Below, in pieces: positions 50,470 through 62,400 of a stretch of 64,000 bases of DNA (its first letter is position 1; each line of letters begins with the position of its first letter). The stretch lies in NCBI GenBank assembly GCA_033239525.1, contig BSYO01000004.1, positions 5,929,701-5,993,700 on the forward strand, read 5' to 3'. The notes under the pieces are model-generated. The model did not search any database. It saw only the letters and a list, made by a program, of their open reading frames with translations, and was not told the origin of the DNA. The DNA is from Nepenthes gracilis (lineage: Eukaryota; Streptophyta; Magnoliopsida; Caryophyllales; Nepenthaceae). Both the position numbers and the translations under genes were made by a program.

Positions 50470-52021
50470 GGCGCTGTGAGGTTTTCATTTAACTATGGTT
50501 AGTGGGTTCAAGGGAAAAAGACGGTTGACAGCGAAAAATATGCTGATATACAACGGCCACTAAATAACCATAGTTAGATTTCCTTATATTTTATGTTTAT
50601 ATTTATCATAATCATTTATTTCCCTCCGGGCGAACGGTGTCGGTGTGATTCGTCCGCCGATACAAACAATAATTCACGATTTCTTATAATTTAAGTATCT
50701 TTTAAATTTTCAAATTTTGAATTTTTTACGTGACAATTTTACCCTCAATTTGAATGACGAAAGTACCTGTTATAGCAATACTGCTTAATTTTCGAAAAAA
50801 TAAAAACACTGCTCGGATTTTTAACTGACTTTCAATTTTGTTAAGCGTTTATTTTTAAAATATTAACAATTTTAAAACATTTCTGCACTTATCTTTTACT
50901 TAAAAAAGACCACAATTCATTTGACATTTTCTTCTTGAAGAGCATGTAGCTTGTTATATAGCAAGAAAATTCTTAGAATTTTTTATTATTTTAGAAGCTT
51001 TTTTTTATGTTCCTCATGAGAAATTTTCTTAAGATAAAGAATTAAATAATTAGAATTATAATACAAGCTTAATAAATTTTAATATTATAATTTTAATCAT
51101 TTAAATTATTTAAAAATTTTACATATATTTATTTAGAATGTCGTGAAGCCGTTTAGTTTTATCAATAACTATATGTTTTTCTAATGCTAAGCAGCGCTTG
51201 GGTTCGGAACGCGAGGAGAAAGAGAGGACCGTAGCAGAAGCATTAGTTTTAGATTTATAAAAATTGATATAGAGCGCCACCAAGTATAAACTACTGCCCT
51301 AACTTCTGCTTAGATGCTTAGCACCTCATGCGAAGCACTCGAAGGGCATGTATTTTTAAATAATTCATTAAAAAGACAGAGCGTACTACATATTTTCTAA
51401 AGAACAACAATGCCGAGAAAATAATTAAAATTTTCTACAATTTATCGTGAATTATTTGACAAATTTTAAATCAAATCCACGTCGATGACACTCTAAAATA
51501 AAAGTAAAGAGAACGTTAAAACCATCATGAATTGCACAAAATTTATTTTCATAATTTAAACCTGTTTCATCATTATAAAACAAAAGCATGGTCCTGTCAA
51601 AACGTGCCCTACATGAAGAGGCCAAACTCCAAAATACCACTTAGTTTATCGCAATAAAAATCAAAATTTATTGACAGCAGTGCATGCAATGGAGAATTTT
51701 GACGGTTGAATTGCATAACGGGGGTTGTGCCTTACCTCCAAGTCACAGCCTATTCGCCTCGGATTCAAAGTATTAGGTTATAAATCTAACAACCTATATG
51801 TTTTCTATTTTTTCCAAAAAAAGAAAATTGCATTAAAACTTTTTTAAAAAAAAATGGACCGTTAGATTTATATATCTAACAGTCTCAGACCCAGGACGAT
51901 GGGTATGCACCTCGATGCATCATTTGCTGAAGCTAAATGGGGTTATTTAAAATCACGCTGATCACCGCCTCCCTGCTGGTTTGTTTCATCCTCTCCCTAA
52001 GCGTGCATGGCAGTAGATATC
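50470..52021. other. Intergenic region between the tubulin promoter and the SHW1-type gene's 3' end
   Basis: AT-rich. Contains a short inverted word pair around TTAGATTTATAxATCTAAC at about 51775-51890 that might be a small MITE. The SHW1-type 3' untranslated region lies next to 52021. No other gene. Confidence 0.5.
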
Positions 52022-55000
52022 TCAAGTGACAGGCTGTGCCCTAGGCCATGCACGATGATCGTCTTCAATTTCATTTAAGAGATGATTTCTATTTTCTTGT
52101 AAATACATTACTGCAGACCACACCCCGCGTATAAGTAAAATGCTGACAAAGACCACACTTCCTAGGGTGCAAACCACCTGAATAACAGAGAAAAAACTCC
52201 ATCAAATTGAAGATTTTATTTTGTTGGCATGTATTATGAGGAATTTTAGAAAGATAGACATGCAAATGTAACTCAAATAAAATTAAAAGGCTTCCACACA
52301 CATTTCTGAAAGCATATACTACTCACAGAACATACCCGAACACAAAGATGATGTGTATTTCACTCAGTTTAGTCCATCAGTTCGCATCCTTTTATAGCAC
52401 TTTAGGATGCTACCACAACTGTTAGTATGACCTGAAGTCGGTTTTTGTGTGATCAGTCTACTTAAAGACCTGCCATGAAAGTTTTAGTGCAATTTGACGT
52501 GAATTTTAAATGGGGGTTAGTAGTGATAACAAGAGAATCGGGCCCATCACTAATCTCCTTCATAAGGGGGCAGAAGCAAAGACCTTTCAGTATGGATCTG
52601 TCATATTTTTGAGCCTACAAGTTTTGTCATATATATCACATTTTGCACAAGGATTTGTGTGATTAGAAAATCACAATTCATGGTTGCTCCTCTTGTAATC
52701 CAAATTTCAAAAATAATAAAACATCTTCTTACCCATGGTTTTTTTCTTCGAAATTTTTCCATAAAAATTTGATATTTTATAATGTAATTGTTTATTATTT
52801 TATTATTACTAATCTCACAAATCCCTAAGACGGATCTTTTACTGAACTTTAGGCTATGCTACCTCAAAATCTTTTTACCAAGCTTCACTATTGGCGATTA
52901 TCACCAAAGATTGACCAACTATACTATTTAGTTTGAGCACCAATTTTGCTGCAGAATGTAAATTGCAGTATTTCCAATAAAGCAGAATGAGAAGGCCTAA
53001 ATGATACAAAAATATTAAGGAGATCTTGTTGCATATTTGTCTTTTGCGTAGGAATTTTAAAAACAAAATCTTTGTATATTTATCACAATAGCTTCTAACC
53101 ACTAAATAGGCAATCACAAAACAATGGTTTTTAGTTTTGCCGGGAGTTGGGAGCCATAAGCAATTGTATTGCAAAGGGGAGTTCCAAATTCTGCAGCATT
53201 CAAATCTAGGCCTCAATTCTAAACCATGGCAGTAAACACCAGCTTCAGGAAAATTTGGAGGAAGCATTACCAAGAGAAAGGCCCTGTTAAGGAAGAATGT
53301 TTGTCCTACCATGACAAATAAAGAGTGCCATTATATCCTTCCAATAGAGTGGCTTTCATATCTACCCAATAGCTAGGTTTAGAAGTTGAGTAGATGATTG
53401 GTGTAGATTATATCGAGTAATTTAAACAGGTATTCAAACTTTATCATTCATTTACCCAACTTTTCCTCCTAACCATTTGATGAATATAGAAACCTCTCCA
53501 CTGGGAGGGTCATCATAGGTCTTTCAAATAAGAAGCATGGAAAAGGTTTATTATAATGTATGGAAGTCACCAAAATTTTCATGCAAACAGTCATGGTAAA
53601 ACTTGAGTTATGATTCAATTTGCATAGCAATCATACAAAGCAGGTTTATGAGTGGCAGGCATGGAATTTTTGGAAACCTACTTATTTAAAATTCAAATAA
53701 GCAGGTAGATGCAGTTCTCTATTAGCACCCAAGTTTGACATCAAATCGGGGTAAAAGATTATGAAATTAAGGTAGAAGATTGGAAGGAAAATAGATAAGA
53801 GAAAAGGGTGGCTAAGGAATACAGGATCCTGAGATTTGGAGAGAGAAGCAGGTTACTTGGCTCAGTTTCTCATTTGTATGCAGTCTATGATTTACATAAG
53901 GTTCTGCTATGGGTTTCTTATATTCCATCGTTCAATACCTCCCATGAGCAATATCGAAGCCAGCATATTGTTCTTCTCCATGGTTAGGATCATTAACTAT
54001 TTTGATTGGCGTGAATCCCCTCACCCACACAGCAATTAGTACATGTTCAGTATCAATCAGTTCACTTGCCCATTTTCAATCATAACAGCCGTCCTCCTAT
54101 ATGAGCTAAGCAATGTAAATTTTTTTCCCTTTCCCCTAAATCCCCTTTATGTTCCTCTTGAAATTACAGGGATGTTAAATCCCATTTTATTACCTCTAGG
54201 TCTACACTCCTTTGTTCCAAATAGCCTCAATACAGTCCACTCTCTCATTTGTGTCACAGCAAAAGAGACTGCATTTCATTCCCAAAATATCTAGGCAACT
54301 CTTTTCTCATCTTATTTTATAGATACTACTTACCGTGCAAGTGAACACATCCTAATTAAATTCTTCAAAGTTACATCATTGATCGTAGTTCTCATTTCAG
54401 GTACTTTATACTAAAAAGAAATTCAGCAAACTTCCAGAGCAGACCATTATCACTCTATATAGCATAGTCAGTATTACGTTGTGATACATACCATGGATCA
54501 AGATAACTCTTCCAATGGAGTTGGGCTGAATCTTTGAACCTTTAAATCTAGATCTTATATGCTACAACACTTAACAATATGTGAAAGGATATAGGCTCAC
54601 TTTTCAAAATATTATCCCACCTTCAAATAAGAAATATTTCATAGGAATCAAAAGATATTAAGAGGATGAGGGTGAAAAAGAGAGTGATTTGGGAATTTGA
54701 AGGCTTTGTTTCAAACTTTTTGGGATCTACGAGTATTTAGATGACTAATACTCTATACTTTTTTCATCTTTCTTTACCTCCCTGTTCAAGAGAAATATGC
54801 GTATTTATAACATTATTGTTAATCAACATACCATTCTTGAAAGGGTATGATTGTACATTAACTAAGGAGTTAAGCTGATTAGAAACTGAATGGACCAACC
54901 GTCACATAAACTTTGAGTTAAATGCTTGTCCATTGGGCGCATTAATTGTTTACCTGACCTGACTGTTCATCCATCGATTCATGTAATAGTTTGTCAGAAT

Positions 55001-57778
55001 TACTAGTTTACTAATCAATCGGCCATTTGATACCTCAATCTTTTATATTAACGGCAATCTGGCCATTCATCTATTAGATAATTGGGTTGTTCGTTTGTAT
55101 TCATTTCTGATGAGAGTCCAACAACTCGACTAATCCATCTCTCTTCATTGTTTTTTGTTTGCAGGCCACATATTCAATAGGTTGGGTTGGTTTTGATCTT
55201 GAACAATAACTTACACAACCCCTAAGCTCGGAGGTCAAATTCAATTTTCGAGTATGTTGAAATATAAATTCAAGTGGTTTGGTTTAAACGTCGTTCAAAT
55301 GCTCCTTCTCGATGAAATCTTAACCAATGCACATTAATTACTAATTGATTTTGTCAATCAAAATTTGATTATCTACTTTATTAATCAAGATTCTTTAACC
55401 ATTTTACTGCTTTTCTTTGCTGCAAAACGCTCCAGTTTGTAGCTCTTTTTTTGCTATAAAAAAACTGCTTTTATTCAATCTTTACTAGAATCCTAAGTCT
55501 TAACATCTGGTAGAGTTTTGTTCGTTCTTTAACCCAATCTCAAGTCTCATCATCTGATAGAGTCACTTACACTCAGTAAATATGAAGAGAGAGCTCTCCT
55601 GGATACTTTTGCAGTCTTTCGGGAGGCGTTTATAAAGTCTATCTTAATTACCCTCTCCTACATGAGAAACCACCTTGGTTTCTTTCTATATGCAACATCC
55701 TGAACTACAGCAATTTTCCTTTTGGGTGGCTACTCCTGATGTCCTTCACCATCCGCTGTGAAGCCTCCAGTTTCTTACCAATTTGTAGAGAGGATTACCC
55801 AGTTCAATGTCTCTCGGATCTCGTGCGGTGACATCTTTGTTGGCTTGATATTAATCAGCATGGCTGATAGACTAGATGTTAAATTTAATAGGGGGTGGTG
55901 ATCCTTCTAGACACCTTTGTTGCTCTACTTTTGGTTATCAGAGGGCATTACTCTGAGATTTTTGGCATTTGCAAGTGTTTAGAGGGCTAATATGCTTTTC
56001 TGCTCTTTTTTCATCCCCTCCTATTCAGGTAAAATAGCCATACTTATTACATTATTGTCAATCAGTGTACCCTTCGTAAAGGGGTATGATTGTACGTTAA
56101 TTGAAGAGTTACATTGATTGGAAACTAAATGATTCAACCATTGCATAAGCTCTGAGTTCAATACCTATCCGTTGGGCGTATTAACTATTTACTTGATCAG
56201 ACCGTTCATCAACTAGTTCTAAAATCGATCTTTTATATTACCAGTAATCCAACTATTCAACTATTCAGTGATTTGGCCATTTGTTTAGATTCCTTTCTGA
56301 TGAAGGTCCAACAACTCGGCTGATCCATCTCTCTCGTGAGTTTTTTAGTTTTCAGGCCCCATAATTCAACGGATCAAGTTGGTCTTATCTTAGATGATAC
56401 CCAACACATTGGACGATTGAAAGGACAATCTTCAGCTTGAACAAACTAGAGGTCCTAAGTTTTTATCCATCAGCTAGACACCAGAACAACATAGTAAGCA
56501 AGTTCACACAGCTATAACAGAACAACCTGCAGAAACACCTAAGGCTAAATAGCAAGCAAAACGTAAAACAAAAGAGGGCAAATACATGACCAACACTATA
56601 CATAAAGATTATGCAACACAGAAAGAACGCATTAGAGAGAATTCTCAGAATGCAGCTGGCATAAGCATTGTAGCAAGAGATAGTGGAAACTGCTTTACCT
56701 CTAGAAAAGCCTTCAACACCCATAGAAATGCCAGTAATATTGCACCATTGACAGAGAATCCCACCTAATTGGACAAGAAATCCATAATAGAGCAAACAAT
56801 AAGTGTAACTAATTTTGGAAATAGAAAGATATTTACAAAATCGATCAGGTACCATCAAAACCCTACAAATATAATTCATACTGGAAGTTCAACATACAAG
56901 CTAGATTTTGTTCTATGAAGAAACTTCTTTTTGTTGACTATCAATCTATAGTCATAAAGGGACTTCTAATAGTTTTTGTTGGTTTTGGCTATTGTTTTAC
57001 TTTTAGTAAAGGTGCTCTCCATATATAGTCTAATTTATTAACTTCTAATAGCTATCTTTTGCAGGGTTGAAAAAAACTCTAAGCCTTGGTTATAGATTTA
57101 TGAACCTAAGATAAGAAGCGTTATCTTAACAATTCAAGACCAGAAATATTTCATCATCTATCGGTAACAGTCTGTGGCCCAAGAGAGAGTTCACAACATG
57201 ATCCACAACGGAGTCAATTAAAATCAAGAGTGATCTAACGCACCAGTTTAGTGGAAATAGCAGGAGGCAGAACCGATCGCACGGCCTTACGAGCTCGCCT
57301 AGAAACCTTCCTGAAAACGTTCTCTATAAACCTAAGCAACAGATCTAGACTCCGATCCTCCTCTTCTTCGTCATCATCCTCGTCATCTTCGTCATCATCA
57401 AACTCAATTCGACCCCAGCTACGACTCTCATTCGACAGAGCATCACTTTCCTGATCATGATTTCAAAACCTAATCAATTTATTCGCTTAAAAATGAGAAC
57501 CATTGTTGAAAACAAATTACTCAGTCCCAACCCAAAAAAACCTCTAATATTTCCTTCTAGTTCAACTTGTCCAAATACCGAAAGGAGTCCAAAAAAGACC
57601 AGAAAGGCAGAGAGAGTACCTGGTGAGAATTAGAGGTGCGTCGGGTTGCTTGGGCGATAAGATGGCTACTGACGACGGGGAATTGCTGTGGGATACGAGG
57701 GAAAAATTGCGCGTAGGACCGATGTTGATGCAAGTCAGAGATCGGAGGGACGGTTATAGAGATGGAAAGTGCCGCCAT
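52022..57778 (-). CDS. SHW1: SHORT HYPOCOTYL IN WHITE LIGHT 1 (SHW1)-type protein
   Basis: Exons are 57620-57778, 57244-57450, 56699-56764 and 52022-52177. Introns of 169, 479 and 4521 bases are GT-AG, and every junction is phase 0. The product is 195 residues. Residues 1-53 are Ser/Arg-rich and low in acid, resembling a plastid transit peptide. An acidic stretch (FDDDEDDEDDDEEEEDR, about 70-86) is followed by the conserved part: DLLLRFIENVFRKVSRRAR, AVRSVLPPAISTKL, then the apolar VGFSVNGAILLAFLWVLKAF and VVCTLGSVVFVSILLIRGVW. The end is DHRAWPRAQPVT. The two apolar parts are likely membrane spans. Arabidopsis SHW1 is reported as a regulator of seedling photomorphogenesis; function here is inferred from family resemblance. 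The large last intron holds LTR-like repeats. Confidence 0.85.
54717..56406. mobile_element. Small non-autonomous LTR-like element in the last SHW1-type intron
   Basis: Two diverged direct repeats, about 54717-55215 and 55959-56406, share GGGTATGATTGTACATTAA, CCATTGGGCGCATTAA, AGTCCAACAACTCG and GATCCATCTCTCT-like blocks. They enclose ~740 bp without coding capacity. The right copy ends GATACCCAACA, an LTR-like terminus, so the minus strand starts TGTTGGGTATC. No primer-binding site was identified. TRIM-like size (1.7 kb) is inference. Confidence 0.6.
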
Positions 57779-59227
57779 TAGTCTCTTACTACTACCATTG
57801 CCATTCTGATTACAGCGGGCATGCTGAGTTTTGTAAGTTCCAGTTTGACTGCCCGACCTCTATGCGACTCCCCCGAAGACAAAAGGGGACTAATTTTCTC
57901 CACTTTCCCCAATAAATTTTTACTGTAATTATGTAGTTCTGAGTACTCTTTAATATTATTATATTTTTATTATTTTATCTTTATACAGCAAGTAATAAAA
58001 ATATTTAAAACAAAATTTTATAATTTCTTAAAAAATTAGATATTAATAGTACAACTAGACATAAACTAGTCTAATACGTAAATAGATAAAATGTCCAATG
58101 ATCAGTGGCCCAACAAAATATATCACATATCTCATCAAATGAACGGCACAATGCATAAGCCAATGAATGTAACCAGAATGGTCAGATATTTAAAAATTAT
58201 AATGACTTATTTAATAAACTACTTTAAATAACGGTTGCGTCAATCTATTGATCAGAAGTCTAATAGTCCTCCCATTAAATTTAGACAGTTATTACATAAG
58301 CATGTAACGTCTCTCATTACCGAAAAGATATCATATCCATTTACTGATTCAAATGATTACCAATCAAATGGCGCCTCTCATTGTAAATAAGCACTCTCTT
58401 CCGTAGAAAAGGGGACGAAAAACATGAAGTTGGACTAGCATGATTAAATGAGGGGAAGTCAAACACTCCACAAAATAAGTATACAATTTTTAAAACTATT
58501 TCACCAGTCAAGTATACCAAAATGAATATTTTCCTCCAGACAAACACCCTTCTCCATCATTTCTAAACTCTCAAATATGCTACTTTGCATTTTTTTTATT
58601 CGGGTAGAAAGAATTTTAATTTGAGCGTTGAGAGATATATTAGAGAATGAGTTTCATATACTTCTTTATTCTTATTTGTTTTATTATAGTGTGTAAAATT
58701 TAAATTTTGAATTATAAAAACTGAATCCATTTCTGTTCGGGCATTTATATATCATAAAATAACTTCCTAATTTGTATAGCAATTTAGATCATAAAAATAT
58801 ATCACGTATTAAAATTAGAAATAGAAATGAGAAATAGGCCCAAAAAATTTATATATTTATAATTTAGAGTACGAAGAATAATTGGCCCAAATCTTGAGAT
58901 TAACGTACATTAATATACAAATTATCAACTATAATTAAAAATACTGTTATCATTTATAATTACAAAAAGTCTCGAATACATATGATTTTTTTTTTCAATT
59001 TTTCTAGAAAGGTGTTTCAATTTTTAGTAACCTAACACCTCCCGCCGATGCACTCTTCCTTTCGTATAAACCCTTATCCGCGCCTCCACCTGAACGGCTC
59101 CCAAATCCTCCCCAACCCTGGGCTGGCGCCAGGGATCGGGTGCATAATCTCAATTGAATTTGAAGCTGTATCTACAGTTTGAGTTGCGGTGGTGTGGGAT
59201 GAATTGAAATTTTCAGCAGAGGAAGCG
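57779..59227. other. Divergent intergenic region (shared promoter zone)
   Basis: About 1.45 kb between the SHW1-type ATG (minus) and the next plus-strand first exon. AT-rich in the middle, GC-richer near both genes; no further gene. Confidence 0.5.
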
Positions 59228-59401
59228 ATGATTCAATTCGAGTCGCTTGTAAGAGGGCCTATCCTCTTGAATCGCTCGTGGTTGAAATGTGTTACTCCTA
59301 CCACTGCTACTCTGCGAGCTTTCTCTTCGTCTTCAGATTACTCCAACCAGTCGCGAGGTGGTCTGCCTCGATTCTTCTCGGACGTCCTTCCCACATCAAA
59401 G
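59228..59401 (+). CDS. First exon of an organelle-targeted protein, probably an RsmE-type rRNA methyltransferase
   Basis: Fifty-eight codons from ATG at 59228 (MIQFESLVRGPILLNRSW). The N-terminus is rich in Arg, Ser and Thr and acid-poor after residue 5 (TPTTATLRAFSSSSDYS), like a mitochondrial or plastid targeting peptide. It is followed by NQSRGGLPRFFSDVLPTSK. The latter resembles the segment that begins mature plant RsmE-like 16S rRNA uridine methyltransferases. The frame then runs into a CT microsatellite, so an intron probably starts at or before 59402. The nearest donor would be a rare GC type (AAG/GCACTT). No later exon (for instance an EFWHM-like motif) was seen up to 64000, where a Copia element intrudes. 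It may continue beyond the window or be truncated. Confidence 0.4.
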
Positions 59402-59406
59402 GCACT

Positions 59407-59440
59407 TCTCTCTCTCTCTCTCTCTCATTCTCTCTCTCTA
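59407..59440. repeat. (CT)n microsatellite
   Basis: Two CT arrays separated by ATT, directly after the putative first exon. Confidence 0.9.
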
Positions 59441-59559
59441 TCGCTTCCTGGACCTTTATTTGCCAGGGCTATTCGCACTGTTTAAACCTGATAGAGTTCT
59501 AATAGAAGCAAGTTTCTAAAAGAATATTCCCAATTAACTGAGCGATATATATGTATCTA

Positions 59560-62400
59560 TATATGCATACATACGTTGATAATTACCCCATTTTAGGACC
59601 CGTATCCAATGCGGCCGGATTTCACGCACCATTCTCATCAGAAACACACCAGAACAGCATAGATTTGTAAAAGATAATTGCTGAAAGAGTGATGTTTCAT
59701 TTAGTAAAGTATATTAAGGTATTATGATGAACATCTTAAATAGAATCACATAATTAATTTTAACTCAGCACATGCACACCTAAAGCATGGGAGCAGGGGA
59801 ACTGCATCTCCCAAAGGAGCCCTCCTACCAGCTGGACTTAAATCCAACGGATGAATTTTTTTTTTAAATCTTGTAAACCGTTTTTTATTAATTTTAGTAT
59901 TGAATTAAATATTTAGCAGATGTTAATGTTTAAAAAAATAAAAAAAAATATCATTGTAGAAATACGAAAGGAGAGATAAAGGAGAATTCTTGTATTTGTG
60001 TGCATTTGTAACCCTAGAATGGATTATCTTTTTATAGAAGAAGGAAGCAGTCTAAATTAGAAAAATTATAATAATGATAATTATATAAATAACCTAAATT
60101 AGAGGATATAAATCATCTAATTTAGGTTATCACTATACTAATTTAGGAAGGATATTAAATAATATCCCAATATCTCGACTCAAATTTAAGATGGTATCTA
60201 TGATACCAACTTGAGTTTGGAAACCAAATTAAGATGGCAACCGGACAGATGAGTTTTTGTAAAGATATCAACCAATTGATCAACCCTAAAAACTAGGAAG
60301 TGATAAAGGATGCCCTCCTTGAGGTGATGATGCACAAAATAGTAGTTAATCTCGATGTATTTTGTGCATTCATGAAATATATTATTGTACATAATCTAAA
60401 TAGTACCTTGGTTGTCACAATATAGAAGAGTGCTACTAGGTTGAGGTATATTGATATCCTATAGAAGCTAAAGAAGCTCAGTTGTAGTGTTAATAAGTGC
60501 ACGATATTCAGCCTCAATCCTAGAAAACGCAACAACAATCTACTTCTTAAGGTGATGATGCACAAAATAGTAGTTAATCTCGATGTATTTTGTGCATTCA
60601 TGAAATATATTATTGTTCATAATTTAAATAGTACCAAGTTTGTAAAGAATATTATTAAGAGTGCTACTAGGTTATGCATACATATATTGATAATTACGCG
60701 ATTTTAGGAGCTATCCAATGCGACCGGTTGCACCATTCTCATTAATAATTTGTAAAGATAATTCTGAAAGCCTGATGTTTCCTAAAGAAAGGTATTATGA
60801 TGAACATCTTAAATAGAATCTACTTTTTTAAGGTGATGATGCACCAAAATGGGAGCAGTTAATCTCCCAATGTATTTTGTGCATTCACTTAAAAATATAT
60901 TATTTTTTGTTCATAATTTAAATAGTTACCTTGGTTAATGTTTAAAAAATAAAAAAATATGTAGAAAGAAGAGAGATAAAGGAGAATTCTAGGTTGATTT
61001 GTAATAGAATTGATTATCTTTTTATAGAAGAAGAAAGCTAAAAAGAGAAAAATTATAAGCTAAATTAGAGGATATAAATTCTCTAATTTAAGTTATCATG
61101 ATAATTTAGGAAGGATATTAAATAATATCCCAATATACTCGACTCAAATTTAAGATGGTATCTATGATACCAACTTGAGTTTGGAAACCAAATTAAGATG
61201 GCAACGGAAGATAGTTTTTGTAAAATAAGAGAATCCCTAATTAGTAAAGATGAAGCTAGTAGTGGACCATCGATTAGTAGAGTACCTTGGTTGTCTAAAA
61301 AACATTAAAGTAAACTTGGAGCTAATAAGTGCACGATAAATAGTAAGAGAAAATCTACTTCTTAAGGTGAGGCCATGAGTTAATTGGGTGCCTTTCACGC
61401 AATGGAGAATAGAAAGACTAGCTTCATAGTGAACAAAATACGGAGTTAAAATAAACCAACTCACATGATGCAAAGAAATAAGAGAATCCCCTAATTAGTA
61501 AAGAAAGCTAGTAGTGGACCATCGATTAGTAGAGTCACCTGTCTAAACATTAAAGTAAACTTGGAGCTCCAATAAATAGTAAGAGAAAAAGTGTAGGCCA
61601 TGATATTGGGTGTCTTTCACGTAATGGAGAATAGAAAGACTAGCTTCATAGTGAACAAAATACGGAGTTAAAATAAACCAACTCACATGATGCACAGCGT
61701 AGGCAATGTCCGAAATGGTGATAATGAGTTATATAAGGTTTTCAACTAGATGGTGATAGGGGGTATCATTGGAAAGAGGCACACTATCAGTAGTGCAAAA
61801 TTTGATATTATAATCAAGAGGGCTATCAGTCGTTTACAATCAGTGAGCCGGCATGAGAAATGAGATCAGAATATATTTGACTTGTGTCAATTGGTAGCCA
61901 TAAAAAATATGAGATATCTCAAATCCAAGAAAATAGTGAAAGAAATCAAGGTCCTTTATTTCAAAGTGCTAACCCAAAATCTGTTTAAAAATATTAAAAC
62001 TATTATCACCAATAATAATCATATCATCAATATAAAATAATAGAATAGTGATAGCAGTATTAATTTGACGAATAAAAAGAGTAGAGTCATAAGGAGTATA
62101 GGTAAACCCAAGTTATGAAATACGAGATTTAGAGATAAGTTTAGAACATAATGAGTGTCCATAATATAAAAATCAGGAGTAGATACATGATCAACATGAT
62201 TGATAGACATATGAAAACCATGAATAGTATAGATAAGGGGGATGCTAGTTGCAGAGGTCTTATACGACACTAAGAAGGAATTAGATATCACGTGATTGTA
62301 GCAAGCAGGGTCGATAAACTAAGGCAAAGATGTACTTGAAAAGACGCTTAGTGTAGTACAGGTACGAGAAAGAACCTAGTTAACAATTGTCTCAAATTAA
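59560..62400 (-). mobile_element. Scrambled Ty1/Copia retrotransposon (reverse transcriptase, RNase H tail, LTR)
   Basis: Minus-strand reading gives the Copia reverse transcriptase DSTLFIRQINTAI-LLFYIDDMIIIG (catalytic YIDD at 62023-62034). Then come the connection/RNase H start DIAYAVHHVSWFILTPYF and HYEASLSILH-VK (about 61690-61590, and again 61470-61370). The RNase H end HECTKYIEINYYFVHH...DQLVDIFTK follows (60392-60230, partly repeated at 60600-60545). An LTR-like tail (about 59940-60180) contains CTATAAAAAG. Frames are broken. Three blocks are duplicated: 59560-60260 with 60670-61220, 60310-60400 with 60545-60640, and 61228-61480 with 61477-61690. The second copies of some blocks look interleaved with neighbouring sequence. 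Confidence 0.8.

Noticed and set aside
52875..53312. 145-codon open frame on the minus strand inside the SHW1-type intron
   Set aside because: Lies within an intron defined by good splice sites; composition is intron-like and no motif is recognisable.
56463..56879. 138-codon minus-strand frame overlapping SHW1-type exon 3
   Set aside because: Reads the real exon (56699-56764) in a different frame; the exon's own frame gives conserved family sequence.
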